A DNA stretch of 6,006 nt from Ramlibacter sp. (lineage in GTDB: Bacteria; Pseudomonadota; Gammaproteobacteria; Burkholderiales; Burkholderiaceae_C): positions 1 through 6,006 of the forward strand of contig JAJAZH010000226.1 of assembly GCA_026785815.1 (NCBI GenBank). The letters are read 5' to 3'. Below the pieces are notes generated by a model. The model made no database searches. It saw nothing but the letters and a program-made list of their open reading frames with translations, and was not told the origin of the DNA. Of the stretch, positions 1 through 5,969 are shown in pieces; position 1 is the stretch's first letter; each line of letters starts with the position of its first letter. A program made the translations under genes and the position numbers.

Positions 1-3
1 CCA

Positions 4-25
4 GCGCGGTTTTGCAACCCGGCGC
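4..25 (-). terminator. Possible hairpin terminator after the last gene
   Basis: Eight bases beyond the DUF6352-like stop, the minus strand can fold as GCGC, a two-base bulge, GGTT, a GCAA loop (GNRA type), AACC, GCGC. A terminator at the end of this gene run would be expected here. The three bases left in the window (TGG) show no T-run, so an intrinsic terminator cannot be confirmed and the stem is short. Confidence 0.25.
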
Positions 26-33
26 CGAGCTCC

Positions 34-1050
34 TTACGAAAGCCGGGCCAGTGGCAGATTGAGCAGCAGGTTTTGCGGCTTGAGTTTGAGGCGGTGGTCA
101 GCGTCCATGGCCATCGCCAGGTAGACCGGCCGGCCGGCGATTTCGGGGCGCATCACAGAAGGCTCGTCGAACGCCAGCCGGAACAGGCACAGCATCCGCG
201 CCATCCGCTCCTCGCTCACGTCCTGCCCCTGGTACAGGTCGTTGAGCACGCCGCTGGCCTGGGCATCGAGGCCGACGTGCCAGACCCACTGGTCGTCGTC
301 GATCTCGCGCTCGGTGACGATGCGCACGCCGCTGCCCAGGAAATGCCGGACCCAGCGCTCCAGCACCGAGCAGAGCGCGTCGAGCGCCGGCTGGCCGTGG
401 TTCAGGCTGATCACGAGGTCATGGCTTTCGTCGCGCTCCCAGTACACACCGGCGTTGGCGTCGCTCAGCACGTCGAGCTCCGCGGTACGCAGGACGGCGC
501 CGCCCTGCTTGAGCAGTTCGCCGATCGAGCCGAAGTTGCCGGCGATCGCATGCCGCTCGACGGTCTCGTCGTCGGCTGCCATCACCTGGCCGTCTTCCAG
601 CACGCTGACCTTCTGGGTGCGAAACAGCATCTCGGCCGCGCGCGCCTGGATCGCGGTCGCGTCGGCGCCCAGGATGTGGCGCACCAGGATCTGCGTCAGC
701 TGCTGCACCAGCAGCGGCGGCACGTCGACGCCGTCGCCGCGAAACAGCTGCAGGTAGCTGCCTTCCAGCGTGGGCAGCGCCAGCAGCCGCTGGCGAAAGC
801 GCAGCCAGACGGTGTAGTTGGCGCGCGCGTCCTCGTCGCTCACCGCCGCCAGCTGCTGCGGGCTGACCGGTGCCCGTGGCTGGTCGAGCAAGGCGTGGTG
901 CAGAGCGATCTCGCCGGCGCAGGATTCCGGCACCGGCGCCAGTTCCGGCCGCTCCAGCAGGCTGCGAATGAAGGCGTCGGTGACCGTGAGGTGGCCGTCC
1001 GCGGTCTGCTCCAGCAGGTGGTAGCCGCACTGGCGCCAGTAGTCGTGCAT
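34..1050 (-). CDS. DUF6352-like protein of unknown function (338 aa)
   Basis: A conserved but uncharacterised protein. The opening HDYWRQCGYHLLEQ, followed by LTVTDAFIRSLLERPELAPVPESC (21-44), resembles what I recall of the DUF6352 family of Burkholderiales; that assignment is from memory. No signal peptide, membrane span or known catalytic motif is visible, so it is probably cytosolic. The protein is rich in Leu, Asp, Glu and Arg. Residues 150-185 (LEDGQVMAADDE, then GNFGSIGELLKQGG) and the tail (KLKPQNLLLNLPLARLS) look ordered. The ATG at 1048-1050 is chosen because GGA lies six bases upstream and the conserved-looking region starts there. A GTG at 1063-1065 would add five residues. The open frame continues upstream through proA to about 1674, but that part is only a shadow of proA. 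The gene lies 50 bases after proA on the same strand, probably in the same transcript; a link to proline metabolism is not shown. Confidence 0.85.
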   Translation of the reverse strand: MHDYWRQCGYHLLEQTADGHLTVTDAFIRSLLERPELAPVPESCAGEIALHHALLDQPRAPVSPQQLAAVSDEDARANYTVWLRFRQRLLALPTLEGSYLQLFRGDGVDVPPLLVQQLTQILVRHILGADATAIQARAAEMLFRTQKVSVLEDGQVMAADDETVERHAIAGNFGSIGELLKQGGAVLRTAELDVLSDANAGVYWERDESHDLVISLNHGQPALDALCSVLERWVRHFLGSGVRIVTEREIDDDQWVWHVGLDAQASGVLNDLYQGQDVSEERMARMLCLFRLAFDEPSVMRPEIAGRPVYLAMAMDADHRLKLKPQNLLLNLPLARLS

Positions 1051-1100
1051 GAGGTGTCCGTTCACTGAGGGGCCGCCGGGCGTGCCGGTCCGGCCAGGTC

Positions 1101-2393
1101 TTATGAGCGGATCTCTCCCTGGCCCAGCACCACCCACTTGAGGGACGTCAGCCCCTCCAGTCCGACCGGCCCGCGGGCGTGGAACTTGTCGGTGCTGATG
1201 CCGATTTCGGCGCCGAGGCCGTATTCGAAGCCGTCCGCGAAGCGGGTGCTGGCATTGACCATCACGCTGGCCGAATCCACTTCGCGCAGGAAGCGCTGGG
1301 CGTGGACGTGGTCGGTGGTGAGGATGGCATCGGTGTGGTGGCTGGAGTAGCGGTTGATGTGCGCGATGGCTTCGTCGACGCCTTCGACCAGCTTGATGCT
1401 GATGACCGGAGCCAGGTATTCCTCGGACCAGTCCTGCTCGGTGGCGTCCCTGAGCAGGGCTTCGACCGGCGCAGCCCGAGCGGACGAGAGAATGGCCTTG
1501 GCCTGCGCATCGCAGCGCATCTCGACGCCCTTGGCGGCAAAGATCGCGCCGATCATCGGCAGGAACTGCGAGGCCACGCCGCGTGCCACCAGCAGGCTCT
1601 CGCTGGCGTTGCAGGGGCTGTACTTCTGGGTCTTGGCGTTGTCGGCGATCCGCACCGCCATGTCGAGGTCGCACGGATCGTCGACATACACGTGGCAGTT
1701 GCCGTCCAGGTGCTTGATCACCGGGACCTTGGCATCGCGGCTGATGCGCTCGATCAGGCCCTTGCCGCCGCGCGGGATGATCACGTCGACGTACTGCGGC
1801 ATCGCGATCAGCTGGCCAACGGCCTCGCGGTCGGTGGTTTGCACCAGCTGGACGGCCTCGGCCGGCAGGCCGCTGTCAACCAGGGCCTGCTGCACTAGCT
1901 GCGCCAGCGCCTTGTTGGACTCGATCGCTTCCGAGCCGCCACGCAGGATACAGGCGTTGCCGCTCTTGATCGACAGGCTGGCGGCCTCGATGGTGACGTT
2001 GGGCCGGCTCTCGAAGATCATGCCGAACACGCCCAGCGGAACCCGCATCTGGCCGACCCGGATGCCGCTCGGCTGCTGGCGCAGGCCCGAGATCTCGCCG
2101 ATCAATTCAGGCATGGCGGCAAGCTGCTCGCAGCCCAGCGCCACGGTCTCGAGGATCCGGGACGTCAGCTTGAGCCGGTCCAGCATTGGCGCCGCCAGCC
2201 CGGAGGCGGTTGCGCGCTCCAGGTCTTTCGCGTTGGCGGCTTGCAGCGCTTTGCCGTCGGCGCGCAGCAATTCGGCCAGCCGGCGCAGCGCCCGGTTCTT
2301 GGTCGCCGCATCGGCCCGCGCCATCCGGACCGCGGCGATGCGAGCCTGCAGCCCCAGCGTCTGAACGTACTCGGAAATATTCAGGGCGGTCAT
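1101..2393 (-). CDS. proA: Glutamate-5-semialdehyde dehydrogenase (gamma-glutamyl phosphate reductase, 430 aa)
   Basis: ProA performs the second step of proline synthesis, the NADPH-dependent reduction of gamma-glutamyl phosphate to glutamate-5-semialdehyde, which cyclises to pyrroline-5-carboxylate. It belongs to the aldehyde dehydrogenase superfamily. Visible landmarks are VPLGVFGMIFESRPNVT (118-134), the cofactor-domain segment KSGNACILRGGSEA (143-156), IPRGGKGLI (206-214), the catalytic cysteine at 261 in KYSPCNASES, and near the end STRFADGFEYGLGAEIGIST (382-401) followed by HARGPVGLEGLTS (405-417). The length is normal for the family. The start is certain: an in-frame TAA lies at 2403-2405, and the ATG at 2391-2393 is the first possible start after it. 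There is no good Shine-Dalgarno sequence, but the ATGA overlap with holA explains initiation by coupling. proB, which makes the unstable substrate, is not in the window. RocD, two genes upstream, makes the same product from ornithine. Confidence 0.98.
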   Translation of the reverse strand: MTALNISEYVQTLGLQARIAAVRMARADAATKNRALRRLAELLRADGKALQAANAKDLERATASGLAAPMLDRLKLTSRILETVALGCEQLAAMPELIGEISGLRQQPSGIRVGQMRVPLGVFGMIFESRPNVTIEAASLSIKSGNACILRGGSEAIESNKALAQLVQQALVDSGLPAEAVQLVQTTDREAVGQLIAMPQYVDVIIPRGGKGLIERISRDAKVPVIKHLDGNCHVYVDDPCDLDMAVRIADNAKTQKYSPCNASESLLVARGVASQFLPMIGAIFAAKGVEMRCDAQAKAILSSARAAPVEALLRDATEQDWSEEYLAPVISIKLVEGVDEAIAHINRYSSHHTDAILTTDHVHAQRFLREVDSASVMVNASTRFADGFEYGLGAEIGISTDKFHARGPVGLEGLTSLKWVVLGQGEIRS

Positions 2394-3505
2394 GCGTGCA
2401 TTTTACGGGCCGGCGCCGCTGGCTGCAGCGCGCACTCGCGGCACAGCGACAGCGCCAGCCGGTGCAGCGCCTGCCAGCCATCGGTCGGCCAGTCGGGCGC
2501 CTTCAGGCCCTTGACGATGCCGTCGACCAGGTGCGCCGAGTGCAGCAGGTTGTCCAGCATGGTCGAGGTCAGGCGCGGCAGCACCCGCTCGAACAGCCGC
2601 TCCTTCAGGCCCCAGATCCGCTGCTCGCGCAGCGCCATCGGCAGCGGACGCCCGGCAGCGATCGCATCCTTGACCCGCTTGAGGGCGCGGATGTCCTCGG
2701 CCAGCGTGTAGTGCACCAGCACCGCGGCCTCGCCTTCGGCCTGCAGCCCGTCGAGCATGCGCTGGACGCGCGCCGCCTGTCCGCCCAGCACCGCTTCGGA
2801 CAGCTTGAAGACGTCGTAGCGCGCGACATTGAGGACCGCGCTTTCGACCTGGTCGAAACTCAGCACACCGGCTTTTCCATCGGCCGCTTCGCCGGCGGCG
2901 GCCGCCGGATACAGCAGCGCCAGCTTCTGGATCTCCTGGTGCGCGGCCAGCAGGTTGCCCTCGACCCGGTCGGCGAAGAATTGCAGCGTGCGCTGGCCTT
3001 CCTCGCCGCTGGCCACGCGCTGGCCCTGGTGCTGCAGCCGCTGGGCGATCCACTGCGTCAGCGCGGCGCGCTCCACCGGCTCGACCTGCAGCGTGACGCC
3101 GAAGTTGTCCAGCGCGCTGAACCAGGCCCCGCCGCGGGTCATCTTGTCCAGCTTTGGCAGCAGCACCAGCGTCAGCGTCGAGTCGTTGCCCTGCGCGCCT
3201 TCGGCCAGTTGCTGCAAGGCGGGGCTGCCTTCCTTGCCCGGCTTGCCGGACGGGATCCGGATCTCGACGATCTGTTTGTCGGCGAACAGGCTGAGGCTGC
3301 CGCCGGCGGCCAGCACTTCGCTCCAGTCGAAGTGGGCGCCGGCCACGGTGTGGACGGTTCTTTCGCTGTAGCCTTGCGCGCGCGCCGTGGCGCGGATCGC
3401 GTCAGCCGCTTCCTGGATCAGCAGCGGCTCGTCACCGTGCAGGGTGTAGAGAGAGCGCAGCCCTTTTTGCAGGTGCGGGGTCAGCTGGGAAGCGGCAAGC
3501 TGCAT
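2390..3505 (-). CDS. holA: DNA polymerase III subunit delta (371 aa)
   Basis: HolA is the delta subunit of the clamp loader, which opens the beta sliding clamp so that it can be placed on primed DNA. The sequence follows the E. coli delta pattern. The N-terminal AAA+-like domain has LYTLHGDEPLLIQEAADAIR (19-38) without a working Walker A motif, as expected because delta does not hydrolyse ATP. SLSLFADKQIVEIRIP (70-85) is the conserved strand region before the clamp-interaction area, and EGNLLAAHQEIQKLALL (182-198) marks the end of the lid region. The alpha-helical C-terminal collar domain follows, from about residue 225. The protein is slightly longer than the E. coli one (343 aa), with an Ala/Gly-rich insertion near 200-213. 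The ATG at 3503-3505 has only a weak GG upstream. The stop TGA overlaps the proA start (ATGA), so proA translation is probably coupled to it. holA normally follows lptE directly; here the regulator and rocD lie between them. Confidence 0.96.
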   Translation of the reverse strand: MQLAASQLTPHLQKGLRSLYTLHGDEPLLIQEAADAIRATARAQGYSERTVHTVAGAHFDWSEVLAAGGSLSLFADKQIVEIRIPSGKPGKEGSPALQQLAEGAQGNDSTLTLVLLPKLDKMTRGGAWFSALDNFGVTLQVEPVERAALTQWIAQRLQHQGQRVASGEEGQRTLQFFADRVEGNLLAAHQEIQKLALLYPAAAAGEAADGKAGVLSFDQVESAVLNVARYDVFKLSEAVLGGQAARVQRMLDGLQAEGEAAVLVHYTLAEDIRALKRVKDAIAAGRPLPMALREQRIWGLKERLFERVLPRLTSTMLDNLLHSAHLVDGIVKGLKAPDWPTDGWQALHRLALSLCRECALQPAAPARKMHA

Positions 3506-3506
3506 C

Positions 3507-3542
3507 CGGACAGTTTAAACAGTGTCCGCCGATTGCCGTCAC
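3507..3542 (-). promoter_or_regulatory. AT-rich palindrome and possible holA promoter
   Basis: The 43 bases between rocD and holA contain a dyad: CGGACA (3507-3512), the perfect palindrome GTTTAAAC (3513-3520), AG, then TGTCCG (3523-3528). On the minus strand TTTAAA (3514-3519) could be a -10 box (4 of 6), 17 bases after GTGACG (3537-3542), a -35-like hexamer (4 of 6). A transcript from it would begin almost at the holA ATG (3503-3505), leaving little or no leader. Both boxes are weak matches. The palindrome itself is certain; the promoter reading is inference. Confidence 0.35.
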
Positions 3543-3548
3543 GCTGAC

Positions 3549-4829
3549 TCACGCGGCCTCCAGGCTGCCGCTAGCGACCGGCGCTTTGGGATTGAGCGTT
3601 GCCGAGGCCATCCTGGCGCGCACGACCCGGGCAAAGGTATCGACGGCCCGGTCGATCAGGGCCGTGGAGATGGTCAGTGGCGGGGCGAATCGGATCACGG
3701 TTTGGTGTGTTTCCTTGGACAACACGCCGTTCTCGGCCAGCCGCTCGACCAGTTCGCGGGCGCTCGCGTGCGCGGGATCGATGTCGACGCCGACCCACAG
3801 TCCGCGTCCCCGAACGTCGCGGATCACCGGGCCTGCCAGTCGCTGCACGGCCCGCAGCCGCGCGATCAGGTAGTCGCCCATCTCGGCGCTGCGCGCTACC
3901 AGCCGTTCGTCCTGCAGCACCAGCAACGCTTCGAGCGCGACCGCGGCCGCCAGCGCATTGCCGCCGAAGGTGGAGCCGTGGCTGCCCGGATCGAACACGT
4001 CCATCACCGCGGCGTCCGCCAGGAATGCGCTGACCGGCAGCAGGCCACCGCCAAGCGCCTTGCCCAAGATCAGCGCATCGGGCCGGATGCCCTCGTGCTC
4101 GAACGCAAACAGCTTGCCGGTACGGCCGAGACCGGACTGCACTTCGTCCATCACCAGCAGGACGCGGTTCTGCGAGCACCAGTCACGCAGTTCGCGGAAA
4201 AAGCCTGGGGGCGGCAGGATCACGCCGGCTTCGCCCTGGATCGGCTCGACCAGCACCGCGCAGGTGTTGGCGCTGGTCGCCTCGCGCACGCTGGCGATGG
4301 CACCGAAATCGAAATGGCGAAAGCCCGGGGCAAACGGGCCGAAGCCGGCGCGGTAATCCGGCTCGCTGGAAAAGCCGACGATGGTGCTGGTGCGACCATG
4401 GAAATTCTGCCGCGCCACCAGGATCTCGGCCTGGCCGTCGGCAATTCCCTTGACGCGATGGCCCCAGCGGCGGGCGCACTTGATCGCCGTTTCCACCGCT
4501 TCGGCGCCGGTGTTCATCGGCAACGCCCGCTCGAACCCGGCCAGCGCGCAGAGCTGCTCCAGGAACGGGCCGAGCGTGGTCCCGTGATAGGCCCGCGAGG
4601 TGACTGCCACCCGTGCCAGTTGCCGATGCGCAGCGGCCACCAGCCGCGGATGCAGGTGGCCATGGCTGACGGCGGAATACGCACTCATCATGTCGATGTA
4701 CTCGCGGCCCTCGACATCCCAGACCAGGCAGTCGAGCGCACGGTCGACCACCACCGGCACCGGCCGGTAGTTGCGGGCGCCGAAACGGGCTTCCTGTTCA
4801 ATGAAACTGCGCGTGCGGGAGGGGGTCAT
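3549..4829 (-). CDS. rocD: Ornithine delta-aminotransferase (ornithine--oxo-acid transaminase, 426 aa)
   Basis: This is a class III, fold-type I PLP enzyme that moves the delta-amino group of ornithine to 2-oxoglutarate, giving glutamate-5-semialdehyde and glutamate (EC 2.6.1.13). The protein aligns closely with human OAT as I recall it. NYRPVPV carries Tyr21, matching the ornithine-selecting Tyr55. SAYSAVSHGH (49-58) and NFHGRT with Arg146 match Arg180. VEPIQGEAGV carries Glu200, matching Glu235. MDEVQSGLGRTG carries Asp228, which holds the PLP ring nitrogen. LGKALGGG carries Lys257, the Schiff-base lysine. HGSTFGGN (284-291) and RFAPPL (380-385) are also typical. Tyr21, Arg146 and Glu200 together favour ornithine over acetylornithine or 4-aminobutyrate as substrate. 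The last 20 or so residues extend past the usual end and look unstructured. The gene follows the Lrp-type regulator and sits unusually inside the lptE-holA junction. In a biosynthetic setting it could supply proline from ornithine; in catabolism it would degrade arginine or ornithine. Confidence 0.95.
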   Translation of the reverse strand: MTPSRTRSFIEQEARFGARNYRPVPVVVDRALDCLVWDVEGREYIDMMSAYSAVSHGHLHPRLVAAAHRQLARVAVTSRAYHGTTLGPFLEQLCALAGFERALPMNTGAEAVETAIKCARRWGHRVKGIADGQAEILVARQNFHGRTSTIVGFSSEPDYRAGFGPFAPGFRHFDFGAIASVREATSANTCAVLVEPIQGEAGVILPPPGFFRELRDWCSQNRVLLVMDEVQSGLGRTGKLFAFEHEGIRPDALILGKALGGGLLPVSAFLADAAVMDVFDPGSHGSTFGGNALAAAVALEALLVLQDERLVARSAEMGDYLIARLRAVQRLAGPVIRDVRGRGLWVGVDIDPAHASARELVERLAENGVLSKETHQTVIRFAPPLTISTALIDRAVDTFARVVRARMASATLNPKAPVASGSLEAA

Positions 4830-4834
4830 GGCGG

Positions 4835-4839
4835 CTCCT
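4835..4839 (-). promoter_or_regulatory. Strong ribosome binding site of rocD
   Basis: AGGAG on the minus strand lies five bases before the rocD ATG (4827-4829). It is the best Shine-Dalgarno sequence in the window and fixes the rocD start. The regulator, holA and proA have none of comparable strength, so rocD looks built for independent, efficient translation. Confidence 0.8.
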
Positions 4840-4921
4840 GATGCTGAGCACCAGTCTAGGTCGCCGAGCGCTGCGGCGTTCGACGATCGGCATCCGTGGC
4901 GCAGCGGTTACAGCGCTGGCG

Positions 4922-4960
4922 CCGGCACTGGACTGCCGAAACGGAAGTCCCGTCAGCCGG
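4922..4960 (-). repeat. Imperfect inverted repeat / hairpin after the regulator stop
   Basis: Paired arms can be read directly: CCGGC (4922-4926) with GCCGG (4956-4960), GGACT (4930-4934) with AGTCC (4946-4950), and CCG (4936-4938) with CGG (4942-4944) around an AAA/TTT loop. One mismatch (4935 against 4945) and an uneven internal loop (3 against 5 bases) interrupt the stem. It begins four bases after the regulator's stop codon. No T-run follows on the minus strand, so it is not a standard intrinsic terminator. It may be an operator dyad for the Lrp-type protein, or an mRNA-stabilising or partially attenuating hairpin. Confidence 0.5.
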
Positions 4961-4964
4961 GCGC

Positions 4965-5456
4965 TTAGCGCCGCGTCGGCCGCTTGCCCGCCAGCGGCAA
5001 CGCGAAGCCGGCGAACTCCTTGACCGTCGCCAGCTCGATGTTGGTCACGATCTTCTCGATGCCGAGCGCGGGTTCGTCGAGCCAGGCGCTGATCAATGCG
5101 TGATAGTGGTTGAGGTCGGGACAGGCCATCCGCACCAGGTAGTCGTAGCGACCGCTGATGATGTAGCAGGCCGCCACCTCGGGCGCCGCCGCCAGCCGTT
5201 TCTCGAAGCGCTGCACCACGGCCTGGCGCTGGTCCTTGAGCGCGATCTCGGCGAAGACGCAGATCTGCTCGCCGAGCGCGGCGCGGTTGACCAGCGCCCG
5301 GTAGCCTTCGATCAGGCCCTGGCTCTCCAGCTTGCGGACCCGGTTCAGGGTGGCGCGGGCGGAAAGGTGAATCTCTTCGGACAGCGCCTGGACGCTGGCC
5401 CGACCGTCCTGCTGCAGCAGTTCCAGCAGCTTGAGGTCGGCGCGGTCGAGGTCCAC
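4965..5456 (-). CDS. Lrp/AsnC-family transcriptional regulator (163 aa)
   Basis: This is a full-length feast/famine regulator. Residues 1-60 form the winged helix-turn-helix: LDRADLKLLELLQQDGRAS opens the domain, and the recognition helix lies around 31-44 (LSARATLNRVRKLE). Residues 65-145 form the RAM ligand-binding and oligomerisation domain, with the GRYDYLVR turn at 102-109, the usual effector-site region. The start is GTG at 5454-5456. An in-frame TAG, which is the lptE stop, lies only 15 bases upstream, so no earlier start is possible. The 15-base gap has no Shine-Dalgarno sequence, suggesting reinitiation after lptE. The next gene is rocD in the same direction. Lrp-type proteins often control adjacent amino-acid genes, so regulation of rocD with ornithine, arginine or proline as signal is a reasonable inference. 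The sequence does not show the ligand or whether it activates or represses. Confidence 0.95.
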   Translation of the reverse strand: MDLDRADLKLLELLQQDGRASVQALSEEIHLSARATLNRVRKLESQGLIEGYRALVNRAALGEQICVFAEIALKDQRQAVVQRFEKRLAAAPEVAACYIISGRYDYLVRMACPDLNHYHALISAWLDEPALGIEKIVTNIELATVKEFAGFALPLAGKRPTRR

Positions 5457-5471
5457 TGCGGCGCGTTGTTG

Positions 5472-5969
5472 CTACAGCGTCTTGATGGCGGCCAGGCGTC
5501 GCATCAGCTGCTGCACGATGTCGGTCTGCATGTCGCGGTACAGCAGGTTCTCCTCAGCTTCCTTGGACAGCACCGCCGATTCGTTGAAGCTGATGTCGCG
5601 CTGTTGCAGCAGTTCGGTGTCCGCGATCAGCTCCTTGCCGGCGGGCGTGCGCAGCTTGAACTTGAAGCGCGTGCGCAGCTGGAACTCGCGCACCTGCCCC
5701 GACGCGTTGAGGCCGACCACCACTTTCTCGCGCTGGTCGGCCAGCACATCCAGCACCACCTGCGCGCGGTCGGCCGGAGTGACCTCGACATTGCCGTTGG
5801 AGGCGATGCTGCGCTTGAGCTCGTTGCCCAGCGACGACGTGTTGGCCGAACCGATGGCGATGGTGCGGAAGACGAAGTCCGGCGCCTGGCGCAGCTGGAA
5901 GCCGCAAGCGGCCAGCGCCAGCGGCATCAGCGTGGCGGCGGCGAGCAGGGTCCGGCGGCGCAGCCCCAT
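5472..5969 (-). CDS. lptE: LPS-assembly lipoprotein LptE (165 aa)
   Basis: LptE is the outer-membrane lipoprotein that plugs the LptD barrel and helps insert lipopolysaccharide into the outer leaflet. The N-terminus is a lipoprotein signal peptide: a basic start (RRR at residues 4-6), a hydrophobic stretch, then the lipobox LAAC with the lipidated cysteine at residue 22, followed by GFQLR, a typical LptE start. The C-terminal part carries the family's E-E-x-x-x-L-L-Y-R-D-M-Q segment before a closing helix. The length is normal for the family. The ATG at 5969 is preferred because it overlaps the leuS stop and gives a standard signal peptide; the GTG one codon upstream (5970-5972) is also open and would add one residue. 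The stop is TAG. The usual downstream partner is holA, but here an Lrp-type regulator follows after 15 bases. Confidence 0.95.
   Translation of the reverse strand: MGLRRRTLLAAATLMPLALAACGFQLRQAPDFVFRTIAIGSANTSSLGNELKRSIASNGNVEVTPADRAQVVLDVLADQREKVVVGLNASGQVREFQLRTRFKFKLRTPAGKELIADTELLQQRDISFNESAVLSKEAEENLLYRDMQTDIVQQLMRRLAAIKTL

Larger units (their letters stand above)
4830..4964 (-). promoter_or_regulatory. Regulator-rocD intergenic region, probable rocD control region
   Basis: This 135-base gap is the longest non-coding stretch in the window. From the regulator side it holds an imperfect hairpin/dyad (4922-4960), two copies of the palindromic hexamer AGCGCT (4912-4917 and 4867-4872, 45 bases apart), and a strong rocD ribosome binding site (4835-4839). 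A weak -10-like TAGACT lies near 4854-4859 on the minus strand, but I found no convincing -35 at the right distance. The size and dyads suggest that rocD has its own promoter or operator, plausibly bound by the upstream Lrp-type protein. This is inference from layout; no promoter is firmly identified. Confidence 0.45.

Noticed and set aside
73..1068. A 331-residue open frame on the plus strand opposite the DUF6352-like gene
   Set aside because: The minus-strand frame has family-like sequence, a sensible start and operon placement; the plus-strand frame has a shadow-like composition rich in Val, Gln, His and Arg.
1051..1100. Possible terminator between proA and the DUF6352-like gene
   Set aside because: The near-palindrome GCCGGTCCGGC (1084-1094) has a one-base centre and no T-run follows, so it cannot form a normal terminator hairpin.
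1051..1674. Upstream extension of the DUF6352-like frame into proA, giving 546 residues
   Set aside because: The extra 208 residues are an out-of-frame reading of proA, rich in Arg and Gly, and would overlap a complete, well-supported gene.
2186..3547. A 453-residue open frame on the plus strand opposite holA and the proA start
   Set aside because: It spans two real minus-strand genes and their overlap, has a low-complexity Arg/Gln/Ala-rich translation, and has no matching motif.
3522..4841. A 439-residue open frame on the plus strand opposite rocD
   Set aside because: It mirrors a confidently identified gene. Its protein is full of Arg, Ala, Gly and His, with no recognisable domain, as expected for antisense frames in GC-rich DNA.
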